From Methanocorpusculaceae archaeon UBA456 (GTDB taxonomy: Archaea > Halobacteriota > Methanomicrobia > Methanomicrobiales > Methanocorpusculaceae), in NCBI GenBank assembly GCA_002496395.1, contig DAJQ01000007.1, positions 17,591 through 30,021 of the forward strand: a DNA stretch of 12,431 bases, given 5' to 3'. Of this stretch, positions 5,099 through 12,420 are shown piece after piece (the first letter of the stretch is position 1; each line of letters opens with the position of its first letter). The translations under genes and the position numbers were made by a program. The notes under the pieces were generated by a model. The model was not told the origin of the DNA and made no database searches. It worked only from the letters and a program-made list of their open reading frames with translations.

Positions 5099-7093
5099 TC
5101 AGACCACCTGATAGACTGCTGTACCCCCCTCATCGAATATGAGGATGAGGCCGTCTACTGGAAGGCTCACCCGGTATAGCTCTTCTTCAAACGCCCCGAC
5201 AACAAGATGGGTGATCTCATATTCCTTGAGAAGCACCGGGCTCTTCTCAGGATGCTCATAAATTGCCCGCGTATCGGCAATCCTTCTGCTATACCACCCA
5301 TCATCTGATCGCCAGACAATCTCATGGCCGGGCCACCCAAGGATGGTAGGAATACCTGTAAAGGACGATATGCGACTGGCATAGGTGTAATCTTCTCCAA
5401 TAGCTTCAACAATCCTGAGATCGCCTTCAAGCGAGCCGAGATATCGGATCGCGGCCGCATCACCGGGATGGCGGTCTGCAAGCCAGGCAGCACCATCGAG
5501 GGTTCCCGATCCATAGCCATAGGTGAGCGGAGTAAAAGCCGGAATCAGGATGAGGCAGATCACCACCCCGGAGATACATACCCATTTCAGAGACGAGGGG
5601 ATAGCGCGCGGTAGTTGAATGGACGAGAGCCAGCGGCCTGTAATGACAGCCGCAGCAAGCCCCATCATCACCCAGGCACCCATATAGAATTTAAAGACCG
5701 TATTCATCCTGAAATAGTCAGCACCCATGCCATCCTTCAGGTAGATGAGCTCACAGAAGGTGATGACCAGAAGCCCGGCAATTGCCAGGATCTCTTCCCC
5801 TCTCCATTCCCGCCGGAGGGCGATCAGGAGAACTGCAAGAATTGCAATTCCTGCGGCTCCATATCCTGCATACCACCCCACCAGAGGGATGGCAAGGAGC
5901 CATGGATACCGGCAGAGTACGCGCCAACCATAGAGAAGAAAGACTGCAATGAAGAATCCATGGACGAGAAGGAAGGAGGTGATCGAACTCCCTTCAGGCA
6001 CTATCCCGATCCCAAGGATACCTGAGCCCTCGATGGAGAGGAGGAGCGGAGCATAGGCAAGAATGGAGAGCGGCGGCACCAGCAGAAGCGGGAGCCAGGA
6101 TCGACGATCCTGCTTTGCATACCGGATACCGGTGAGGAGCGCGATACCACAGTACAAGGGAGCATACAGGAGGACATCCCAGGAGTTCAGTCCCGGCATC
6201 GTGCCAAGCGAAAGGGCAAGAAGACCAGCCAGGATCAGTCGTGACTTCATATCCAGATCGCCATACCTGAGGTACATCACCAGGCAGAGGGTGACAAAGA
6301 GGATCTGGTTGAAGATACCGAGGATATGCGCATGGGGATCCCCCCAGAAGAAGGAGAAGATCGGGTATTCATTGATGGTTCCGGCGATAACCCGGGTACT
6401 CTCCCAGGGTATCGAGGCAAGTGGCATCCCGGCGATCATATGCCAGATAAATGCCGGGTTTGGGAAGAGAAGAATGATCGCGGGAAGCCAGCGGTATCGC
6501 GTAAGCAGGAGATACCCGCATGCAACCGCTGATACAACTGCCATACCCGCAATAGTCGGGAGCATCAGGTTGAAGACGACCGAGGACTCGCCACCCACAA
6601 TAATGCCAAGAACCCCGGAGAACCAGTGGCCGAGATAGTAGTAGATCGAGAGATCACCCCCGGCAAACCAGGGATCAAGAGGCGGGGCAACCGGGATTCT
6701 CATCACCGAGGCAAGAAAAGCATGATCCATGAACTTCTCGGCAAACGAGATCGCCGGATTGAAGAGCCGGATCTCCAAAAGATAGAGAAAGCCACCAAGA
6801 AATGCCGCATCCCAGATGAGCCGAGGCTTGAGATCCGACCACCGGTACTCACGCCGGATTATCATCAGGGCACACACAAGAACAAACAAGACTGCGGCAA
6901 TGGCTACCGGGAGGTGAAAATAGCCGAGATACCAGGATATGAGTGAGAAGAAGAGGAGGGAGAGGGGATAGGAGAGTGGATATGCGAGATCTCCAAGTGC
7001 CTGCCTGAGAGAGGGGTAGAGGGAGATCTGAAGGAGCTTCAGCAGTGCTATCCAGAGAAGGACAGTCTGCACCTGTGCCTCAATGCCGATCAT
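5099..7093 (-). CDS. DUF2298 (YYY family) polytopic membrane protein, putative GT-C glycosyltransferase
   Basis: A 664-residue protein with a dozen or so hydrophobic helices and a soluble C-terminal part of about 130 residues. Family hallmarks seen are DPWFAGGDLSIYYYLGHW (the YYY segment), FFWGDPHAHILG and YFRMNTVFKFYMGAW. The acidic first-loop residues before the YYY segment and the multi-helix layout resemble GT-C enzymes that use polyprenyl-phosphate sugars, but no activity is established for DUF2298 to my knowledge. The C-terminal part (SRISSFTGIPTILGWPGHE, YEITHLVVGAFEE) is typical of the family. AAGGAG sits four bases before the ATG. It overlaps the preceding flippase-like gene by 14 bases and ends a four-gene envelope cluster, which suggests the cluster works on glycans or glycolipids. 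Confidence 0.88.
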   Translation of the reverse strand: MIGIEAQVQTVLLWIALLKLLQISLYPSLRQALGDLAYPLSYPLSLLFFSLISWYLGYFHLPVAIAAVLFVLVCALMIIRREYRWSDLKPRLIWDAAFLGGFLYLLEIRLFNPAISFAEKFMDHAFLASVMRIPVAPPLDPWFAGGDLSIYYYLGHWFSGVLGIIVGGESSVVFNLMLPTIAGMAVVSAVACGYLLLTRYRWLPAIILLFPNPAFIWHMIAGMPLASIPWESTRVIAGTINEYPIFSFFWGDPHAHILGIFNQILFVTLCLVMYLRYGDLDMKSRLILAGLLALSLGTMPGLNSWDVLLYAPLYCGIALLTGIRYAKQDRRSWLPLLLVPPLSILAYAPLLLSIEGSGILGIGIVPEGSSITSFLLVHGFFIAVFLLYGWRVLCRYPWLLAIPLVGWYAGYGAAGIAILAVLLIALRREWRGEEILAIAGLLVITFCELIYLKDGMGADYFRMNTVFKFYMGAWVMMGLAAAVITGRWLSSIQLPRAIPSSLKWVCISGVVICLILIPAFTPLTYGYGSGTLDGAAWLADRHPGDAAAIRYLGSLEGDLRIVEAIGEDYTYASRISSFTGIPTILGWPGHEIVWRSDDGWYSRRIADTRAIYEHPEKSPVLLKEYEITHLVVGAFEEELYRVSLPVDGLILIFDEGGTAVYQVV

Positions 7094-8051
7094 AGATCTC
7101 CTTCTTCAAATCCTCTGAATAGGCCCGTTTCAGGAGTGAGACGGTCCAGTTGCCGAAGTAATAGATCGAGGCGACACCCCCGGCGAGGGTCACCAGGTTC
7201 TTGATGAGATGATCGACGATGGCAATAAGTACCGCAGTGCCTGCCGAGACACCCGCAAGCTCAAATGTCATCGCAAGCGCCAGTTCATATGTTCCGATAC
7301 CCCCGGGTGTAATCGGCACTGCTTTTACCAGGTTGCCGATGACAATTGCAAGCACCACCACCATGAACGGAACCGGCTCACCGAACATCATTGCTACCAT
7401 CATGCAGACGAGGCAGTCGATGATCCAGATGATAAGTGAGGAGATGAGAAGGAGGAGGAGTGCTCGCGGGGTTTGTGATACCGATCGGATCTGTGAGAGG
7501 ACCTCGATCACTTTTGCCAGAATCCGGTTCTCTGATGAGAATCTCACCGAATAGACGAGAACAATGCCAAAGAAGAGGCTAAGAAGGAGAACAAGGCCGA
7601 TCAACATCGAGAACCAGGGCTCCTGGCCAACAACAAATGGCAGCGCGATCGCACCAATGAGGGCAATGGTGAGAATATCAAAGACCCGCTCGGTGAGAAC
7701 CGAGGAGAATCCGACAGTATACGTGGCCTCCTTTTCATGTTTGAGGATGAGAAGCCGGATCAGATCGCCAAGCCGTGCAGGGACGATCAGGTTTGCCGTC
7801 TGGGAGACGAAGATGCAGGCGATCGAAAAGATGGTTTCTACCTGAAGAGAAAGGCGCATCAGAATAAACCGGTACCGTTCTCCTCTGAGGTACCATGCGA
7901 TGAGACATACAATAACAGCAAGAAGAAGATATCGTGGATCTGCCTCCCTGGCTGTGATCAGGAGCTCATCCCAGACCCGTGAGAGGAGAAATACGATGAT
8001 CGCAACAGCAATCAGGGTAGAGACGATGACGGTACTAATTTTTCTCAGCAT
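7080..8051 (-). CDS. Flippase-like membrane protein (LPG synthase TM / UPF0104 family)
   Basis: A 323-residue polytopic membrane protein with about eight helices. It has the family's RGERYRFIL after helix 2, the SVLTERVFDILT motif and the C-terminal PITPGGIGTYELAL...HLIKNLVTLAGG. These mark the transmembrane domain shared with bacterial MprF, but the soluble lysyl-transferase domain is absent, as in most archaeal members. Such stand-alone domains are annotated as flippase-like and often sit beside glycosyltransferases; the cargo here is unknown. GGTGG lies seven bases before the ATG. The start overlaps the glycosyltransferase gene by 17 bases and the end overlaps the DUF2298 gene by 14 bases, so the three are translated as one unit. 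Confidence 0.88.
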   Translation of the reverse strand: MLRKISTVIVSTLIAVAIIVFLLSRVWDELLITAREADPRYLLLAVIVCLIAWYLRGERYRFILMRLSLQVETIFSIACIFVSQTANLIVPARLGDLIRLLILKHEKEATYTVGFSSVLTERVFDILTIALIGAIALPFVVGQEPWFSMLIGLVLLLSLFFGIVLVYSVRFSSENRILAKVIEVLSQIRSVSQTPRALLLLLISSLIIWIIDCLVCMMVAMMFGEPVPFMVVVLAIVIGNLVKAVPITPGGIGTYELALAMTFELAGVSAGTAVLIAIVDHLIKNLVTLAGGVASIYYFGNWTVSLLKRAYSEDLKKEIYDRH

Positions 8052-8748
8052 GAAGGCGCCACCTGAGCCTGAGGATCTCTGATCCCATCCCTGTTACATC
8101 AGAGAGTTTCACGGTTGTACCTTCTCCCTGCTGCCACCTGACAGGGAACTCACAGACACGAAAACCCCGGCGTTGTGCGAGCACCAGGAGTTCCGTATCC
8201 CAGAACCAGTGAGGAGCCTGCACAGATGGGAGAAGTGCTTCAAGACTTTCACGTGAGAATGCCTTGAACCCGCACTGGTGATCGTAGAGGCGGCTCCCCA
8301 GGATCAACCGGACAAGGGCATTATATCCCCTGCTTGCAATCTCCCTCCGGCTATCCCTATCAATACTTGATTCCGGCATCAGGCGGGAGCCGGTGGCAAC
8401 AGCGCATCCCGACCGGATCGCCTCGATCAATTCCTTCAGATGAGCCATATCGGTTGCCAGATCGACATCATAGTAGCAGAAGATACGGCCACCTGAGGCA
8501 TGGAAGGCACGGGTGAGTGCCCTGCCCCGCCCAAGCCGCTCATCCGAGTGGAGGAGGCGGAGACGGGGATCACGCTCTTCCCATTCTGCAACCAGCTCTG
8601 CACTCCCATCATCTGATCCATCCTCTGCCACCAGCAGTTCGAATGAGCCGGTGATCTCCTCAAGCCTGCGGATAGATTCGGGGATGGCACTTTCGAGTGC
8701 AGATCGATCATTATAGACCGGGATGACCGCAGTCACCTCACAGTCCAT
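8035..8748 (-). CDS. GT2 glycosyltransferase (dolichyl-phosphate hexose synthase type)
   Basis: A 237-residue GT-A fold enzyme without membrane helices. Expected motifs are in order: VIPVYNDRSAL (7-17), EDGSDDGS (42-49), RLGRGRAL (71-78), the metal-binding D94-x-D96 in CYYDVDLATD, GSRL (120-123), then DHQCGFKAF (156-164) and the W-D-TELLVLAQRRGFRV-EFPVRW segment. This pattern matches dolichyl-phosphate beta-glucosyltransferase/mannose synthase-like proteins, which transfer a hexose from a nucleotide sugar to a polyprenyl phosphate at the cytoplasmic membrane face. The donor sugar is not predictable. I chose the ATG at 8746-8748, which overlaps the preceding TGA by one base (TGATG); a GTG at 8758-8760 is an alternative adding four residues. 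Confidence 0.9.
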   Translation of the reverse strand: MDCEVTAVIPVYNDRSALESAIPESIRRLEEITGSFELLVAEDGSDDGSAELVAEWEERDPRLRLLHSDERLGRGRALTRAFHASGGRIFCYYDVDLATDMAHLKELIEAIRSGCAVATGSRLMPESSIDRDSRREIASRGYNALVRLILGSRLYDHQCGFKAFSRESLEALLPSVQAPHWFWDTELLVLAQRRGFRVCEFPVRWQQGEGTTVKLSDVTGMGSEILRLRWRLHAEKN

Positions 8749-9977
8749 CAATCTGACCACTCCATGACACGGCGGGCAATCTCTTCACCAGCACGGATCG
8801 ATCCTTCCATGCTCCGTTCAGGATAGTTCTCAGGCGAGAACATCCCGGCAAGAAAGAGACCGGGTACCGGGTTTGGATCCGGAATCATTGATCGATAGCC
8901 GGTTACATAGACCGGACCGGCAGATGGCTCGATCCTGAGGCGGTGCCAGTGAATCTGCTCACGCGGAATCTTAAATCTGGAGCAGAAGTCGGATAAAAGT
9001 ACTTCTTCGCGGTCTTCCGGCGGATCCCCTGAGAAGTACGATGCAATATAGACAATATGCTCTCCATATCGATCAAATGGAACAAGGTTGGTATGGGTTA
9101 TGACTGCTCCATAGGGTGCGGGATCACCCATATTGACCCAGTAGATGCCATCGGTTGGATCACAGGAGGTGCCGAGGGTGAGACAGGCAGCACCCTGGTA
9201 GGGAAGCGGGGTTAGTGGCACAGAGCATAGTCGTGCCGTCTCCTGCGGAGGAAGGGTCGATATGAGGCAATCATACCGGGTGCCATCCACAATCCATCCC
9301 CCCTCACTGGGAATTGCAGAGAGAACCCGGTGGGCGGTTACAACCCTGCATCCTGCTGCATTCATGCGTGAAAGAAGGGCATCGATCAGCCGGATATAGC
9401 CGCCCTTCAGATACCCAAGCCGCTCGCCCTCAGGGCCACGATCTGATCTGATCGCAATCCTGCTCATAAGCCATGCCGCCGACACCTCATCTCTCCGATC
9501 ACCGAATTTGGATCGCAAGAGAGGTTCAAAGAAGGAAGAGTAGATCCGCTCACCCAGACGATCAATACAGTATTCTCTGGCAGAGATGGAATCCAGCTTC
9601 TCCGGATCGGCAGATCTGGATCTAAGGACAAAGAGAGCAAGGCGAATCTTCTCAAAGAACGAGAGGAGAGGATAGCGGGCTATCTGGAGAGGGGTTGTCA
9701 GAGGATGAAGCTTTTGGTTCACCAGGTACCCGGTGCTCCCATTGAGCCACTCGAGATCCTGGAGAAGATCAAGTTCGGCCAGAAGAGAAAGGAGTTGGCG
9801 ATCACCTGAGAAGCAATGATGGTACAGTGACTCTATTGCGTAATCAGGGAGATTATAGGAGGAGAGGCATCCTCCTACCTCATCACCCATCTCAAGAATG
9901 GTCACCTCATGATTCCCTGACAGGCGAAGTGCAGCTGAAAGCCCGGTGAGTCCTCCACCGATTACGCAAATATGCAT
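8748..9977 (-). CDS. FAD-dependent oxidoreductase (amine oxidase / protoporphyrinogen oxidase-like)
   Basis: A 409-residue flavoprotein. The N-terminus MHICVIGGGLTGLSAALRL is a Rossmann dinucleotide-binding fold with GGGLTG, followed by an acidic strand end (ILEMGDEVGG). The C-terminal GLFLAGMFSPENYPERSMEGSIRAGEEIAR is the second FAD-contacting motif of the amine-oxidase superfamily. The middle (residues about 55-330) is the substrate domain and does not identify the substrate. Homologues are generally annotated NAD(P)/FAD-dependent oxidoreductase. Position as first gene of a glycosylation cluster suggests work on a sugar, isoprenoid or lipid intermediate; UDP-galactopyranose mutase-like chemistry is conceivable but unproven. 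The ATG at 9975-9977 lacks a ribosome binding site; leaderless translation is possible. Confidence 0.85.
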   Translation of the reverse strand: MHICVIGGGLTGLSAALRLSGNHEVTILEMGDEVGGCLSSYNLPDYAIESLYHHCFSGDRQLLSLLAELDLLQDLEWLNGSTGYLVNQKLHPLTTPLQIARYPLLSFFEKIRLALFVLRSRSADPEKLDSISAREYCIDRLGERIYSSFFEPLLRSKFGDRRDEVSAAWLMSRIAIRSDRGPEGERLGYLKGGYIRLIDALLSRMNAAGCRVVTAHRVLSAIPSEGGWIVDGTRYDCLISTLPPQETARLCSVPLTPLPYQGAACLTLGTSCDPTDGIYWVNMGDPAPYGAVITHTNLVPFDRYGEHIVYIASYFSGDPPEDREEVLLSDFCSRFKIPREQIHWHRLRIEPSAGPVYVTGYRSMIPDPNPVPGLFLAGMFSPENYPERSMEGSIRAGEEIARRVMEWSD

Positions 9978-9980
9978 GCA

Positions 9981-10007
9981 TCTTATGTGATATCAGGGAG
10001 CATAAGA
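9981..10007. promoter_or_regulatory. 7-base inverted repeat next to the oxidoreductase start
   Basis: TCTTATG (9981-9987) and CATAAGA (10001-10007) are perfect inverted arms around 13 bases, ending four bases before the oxidoreductase ATG. The right arm also forms a weak TATA-like TTTCTTATG on the minus strand about 27 bases upstream of the start. It could be an operator for a dimeric regulator over the promoter of the envelope cluster. A second palindrome, ATGCATGCAT (9972-9981), spans the start codon. Both could be chance. Confidence 0.3.
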
Positions 10008-10027
10008 AAGTTTTTGAATCTTTCCAT

Positions 10028-10035
10028 CATATAAA
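10028..10035 (-). promoter_or_regulatory. Candidate TATA box of the envelope cluster
   Basis: The minus strand reads TTTATATG, the best TATA-like sequence in the divergent intergenic region. It lies about 54 bases before the oxidoreductase ATG, giving a leader of roughly 28 bases in which I see no good ribosome binding site. Confidence 0.45.
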
Positions 10036-10043
10036 CTAAGAAG

Positions 10044-10053
10044 CCATAAATAC
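10044..10053 (+). promoter_or_regulatory. Candidate TATA box of cetZ
   Basis: The plus strand reads CCATAAATAC about 50 bases before the cetZ ATG. Transcription would start near 10077 and the short leader contains GGTG (10088-10091), eight bases before the start codon. It lies within 10 bases of the divergent TATA box, so the two promoters may interfere or be controlled together. Confidence 0.45.
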
Positions 10054-10099
10054 AGGAGATACTAAAGGTAAAACCATTAGTGTGGATGGTGTCATCTAA

Positions 10100-11260
10100 A
10101 TGCGGGTATTTTTCATTGGATTTGGACAGGCGGGAGGCAAAATTGTCGATATGTTCCTTGCCCAGGACAGGAAACTGCAACAGGGTAGTTTCCGCGGTAT
10201 TGCCGTCAATACGGCAAGAACGGATCTTATGGGCCTCAAACATATTGAAATGAAAGACAGGCTCCTCATTGGCCAGACAGTTGTAAAAGGGCATGGTGTT
10301 GGAACAGACAACGTAACCGGCGCAAAAATTGCGGCAGACGAGATAGACACCATTATTAATGCGATCGACACACGCGGGACTCATGATATCGATGCCTTTG
10401 TTGTCGTTGCAGGGCTTGGAGGAGGCACCGGTTCTGGTGGAACCCCCGTTCTCTGCCGGCATTTAAAACGTATCTATCGTGAACCCGTCTATGCACTTGG
10501 TATGATCCCGGCACCAGAAGAAGGCCGGCTTTATTCTTACAATGCTGCCCGCAGTCTTGCCACACTCGTGAATGAAGCCGATAACACCTTCATCTTTGAC
10601 AACAGTGCATGGAAGAATGAAGGAGAGAGCGTTAAGAGTGCCTATGAACGGCTGAATGAAGAGCTTGTCAGGAGATTCGGAGTTCTCTTCCGCGCTGGCG
10701 AGGTCGGAAAACTGGGTGTCGGTGAGATGGTTGTTGACTCTTCAGAGATCATCAACACGCTCAGGGGAGGAGGAATATCCACTATCGGATATGCAATCTC
10801 CGACGTGATCACAAAAAGTAATCAAAAGAAAGGCCTCTTTTCAGGATTTGGTAAAAAAGACAAGGCGGAAAGTGCCCTCACCGGTGAGGACAAATCAGCA
10901 AAGATCATCGGACTTGTCAGAAGAGCCATGCTCGGCAGACTGACACTTCCCTGTGATTATACAACCGCCGAGCGGGCACTGGTTCTTGTTGCCGGACCTC
11001 CTGACGAGATGGACAGGAAGGGTGTTGAGAAATCCAAATCCTGGGTAGAAGAGAACATTGCAGGAGTTGAAGTCCGTGGTGGCGATTACCCGCTTGAATC
11101 AAACTATATCGCCGCTGTGGTGGTCCTCGCAACAATCGGGAATGCCCCCCGGATTACCGAACTCCTTGAAGTGGCTAAAGAGACAAAACAGGACGTTATA
11201 AAATCCAAAGACAGACAGTCAACCATGTTTGAGGATGCAATCGATCCGCTCTTTGAATGA
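10100..11260 (+). CDS. cetZ: CetZ-type tubulin/FtsZ-superfamily GTPase
   Basis: A 386-residue cytoskeletal GTPase of the archaeal CetZ group, known in haloarchaea for control of cell shape and motility. The N-terminus MRVFFIGFGQAGGKIVD is the CetZ T1 region. GLGGGTGSGG (105-114) is the tubulin/FtsZ GTP-binding signature. KGHGVGTDN (63-71) and VVDSSEIINTLRGGG (211-225) are CetZ-specific; E216 in the latter falls at the T7-loop position mutated as E218 in Haloferax CetZ1. Residues 239-268 form a lysine-rich insert. The tail ends in an acidic-hydrophobic peptide, FEDAIDPLFE. The start has a CetZ-typical N-terminus and GGTG eight bases upstream. It is followed after 10 bases by an exported membrane protein, suggesting a shared transcript. 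Confidence 0.93.
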   Translation: MRVFFIGFGQAGGKIVDMFLAQDRKLQQGSFRGIAVNTARTDLMGLKHIEMKDRLLIGQTVVKGHGVGTDNVTGAKIAADEIDTIINAIDTRGTHDIDAFVVVAGLGGGTGSGGTPVLCRHLKRIYREPVYALGMIPAPEEGRLYSYNAARSLATLVNEADNTFIFDNSAWKNEGESVKSAYERLNEELVRRFGVLFRAGEVGKLGVGEMVVDSSEIINTLRGGGISTIGYAISDVITKSNQKKGLFSGFGKKDKAESALTGEDKSAKIIGLVRRAMLGRLTLPCDYTTAERALVLVAGPPDEMDRKGVEKSKSWVEENIAGVEVRGGDYPLESNYIAAVVVLATIGNAPRITELLEVAKETKQDVIKSKDRQSTMFEDAIDPLFE

Positions 11261-11270
11261 GGAGATAAAG

Positions 11271-12383
11271 ATGAAAATACGGGTACTACTTACTATACTA
11301 ATCGCCTGCTGTGCACTGTGCGCTGTTTCTGTAGCAGCTATTACCGTACAGCCCCCAACAGGCCTACCAACCGGCGATCTCACCCCGGGAACGAGGGTAA
11401 CCATCGAAACGACAATAACAAATTTCGTATCTGCATCCGGAACCACATTTCCGGGGTTAGACACACTGCAATTCTACACAGATCTTGACTCCCCCAGATG
11501 GAATATTGCTATTGTGTTGAACAGCATTGAGAACCCCCGACCCATTGAAGGCAGCCGGACAGTAAGAATCTCAGGTTTTGAACTGGAATACCCCTCAAGC
11601 AGCGATTTAAAAGTTCGGGTCAGCCTTGAGGGAGTTGTACCTGACGTTTCAGCCACCTCCGATAAGACAATCATGCGCATTCGCCAGCTTGATTCAAATG
11701 ATGATGTCCGGACCCAGGGTGAATACATCATCACTCGAAAAGTGATAAACCCCGCAGAAGTACAAACAGCAATTATCTCAGCAAAAGCAGACCTTCAGAC
11801 ATTCAAGAATGAGATAGATGAAGCAAAGGCTCAGGGTGTTGACACCTCCGAAGCAGACACAAAATACAACACTGCCCAGACTGCATTGCAGAGTGCTGAA
11901 GCAGCAGGTAATAATGCGGCACTTGCTCAATCAAACCTGAATTCAGCACAGGCTGCAATAGCTGATGGACGTGCACTCCTCGAACGGGCTGCTGTCCAGC
12001 ACGCGATCACCAGTGCTGATGCCACTCTCGCAGAGATTGATGGAGTGCTCAGTTACTTCACCACAAACAAAAGTATGGGATCAGACTCACGGGTTGTATT
12101 GATCGCCTCCAAACGGCAGAGTGTCAAGAATCAGATTGATACTGCCAAAGGGAACTTTGATGCCAACAACCTGCCACTTGCAGAGAGGCAGGCAGATGAT
12201 GCTCTTGCTGAGGGGAAGATAGTCCTTGCCGAGGCACGGGAATTACAGGAGCAGGTTGAGTCCCTCCCCGTCTTTGTTGATCCTGGCCAGCCATACCTCT
12301 GGATTGTTCTTGGTGCAATCGCCATCATCGTGGTTGGATTTGTCATCATGAAGAAACGAAATGCCTGGGATGAGCTTGGATAA
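11271..12383 (+). CDS. Exported single-pass membrane protein with helical stalk, partner of cetZ
   Basis: A 370-residue protein of no family I recognise. Residues 1-23 are a signal peptide (MKIRVLLTILIACCALCAVS, then VAA). Residues about 24-157 are beta-rich, like an immunoglobulin-type surface domain. Residues about 162-335 are alanine-, glutamine- and charge-rich helix, a likely coiled coil or helical bundle, and look like two related halves (about 165-241 and 247-322). Residues 342-360 are one membrane helix, followed by the cytoplasmic tail KKRNAWDELG. The ATG at 11271 is chosen because GGAG lies six bases upstream and the signal peptide begins there; an in-frame ATG at 11229 would add 14 polar residues and overlap cetZ. 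Only 10 bases separate it from cetZ, so co-expression is likely. It could link the cell surface with the CetZ cytoskeleton; this is inference. Confidence 0.88.
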   Translation: MKIRVLLTILIACCALCAVSVAAITVQPPTGLPTGDLTPGTRVTIETTITNFVSASGTTFPGLDTLQFYTDLDSPRWNIAIVLNSIENPRPIEGSRTVRISGFELEYPSSSDLKVRVSLEGVVPDVSATSDKTIMRIRQLDSNDDVRTQGEYIITRKVINPAEVQTAIISAKADLQTFKNEIDEAKAQGVDTSEADTKYNTAQTALQSAEAAGNNAALAQSNLNSAQAAIADGRALLERAAVQHAITSADATLAEIDGVLSYFTTNKSMGSDSRVVLIASKRQSVKNQIDTAKGNFDANNLPLAERQADDALAEGKIVLAEARELQEQVESLPVFVDPGQPYLWIVLGAIAIIVVGFVIMKKRNAWDELG

Positions 12384-12396
12384 TACTATAGACCGA

Positions 12397-12420
12397 TCTT
12401 TTAATCTTTTTGGTTCTTCT
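12397..12420 (+). terminator. T-rich terminator after the cetZ pair
   Basis: Starting 14 bases after the TAA stop the plus strand has runs of four, four-to-five and further T residues (TCTTTTAATCTTTTTGG). This is typical of archaeal T-tract termination and marks the end of the two-gene unit. Confidence 0.55.

Noticed and set aside
6063..6638. 191-codon plus-strand frame inside the DUF2298 gene
   Set aside because: It is arginine/serine/proline-rich and without domain, the usual mirror of a hydrophobic membrane protein gene on the other strand.
9983..10462. 159-codon minus-strand frame crossing the divergent promoter and antisense to cetZ
   Set aside because: It would run through both promoters and most of the CetZ N-terminal domain; no domain or ribosome binding site supports it.
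10839..10906. Lysine-rich insert in CetZ as a possible frameshift or insertion
   Set aside because: The frame is continuous and haloarchaeal CetZ proteins also carry a variable polar loop at this place, so it is ordinary family variation.
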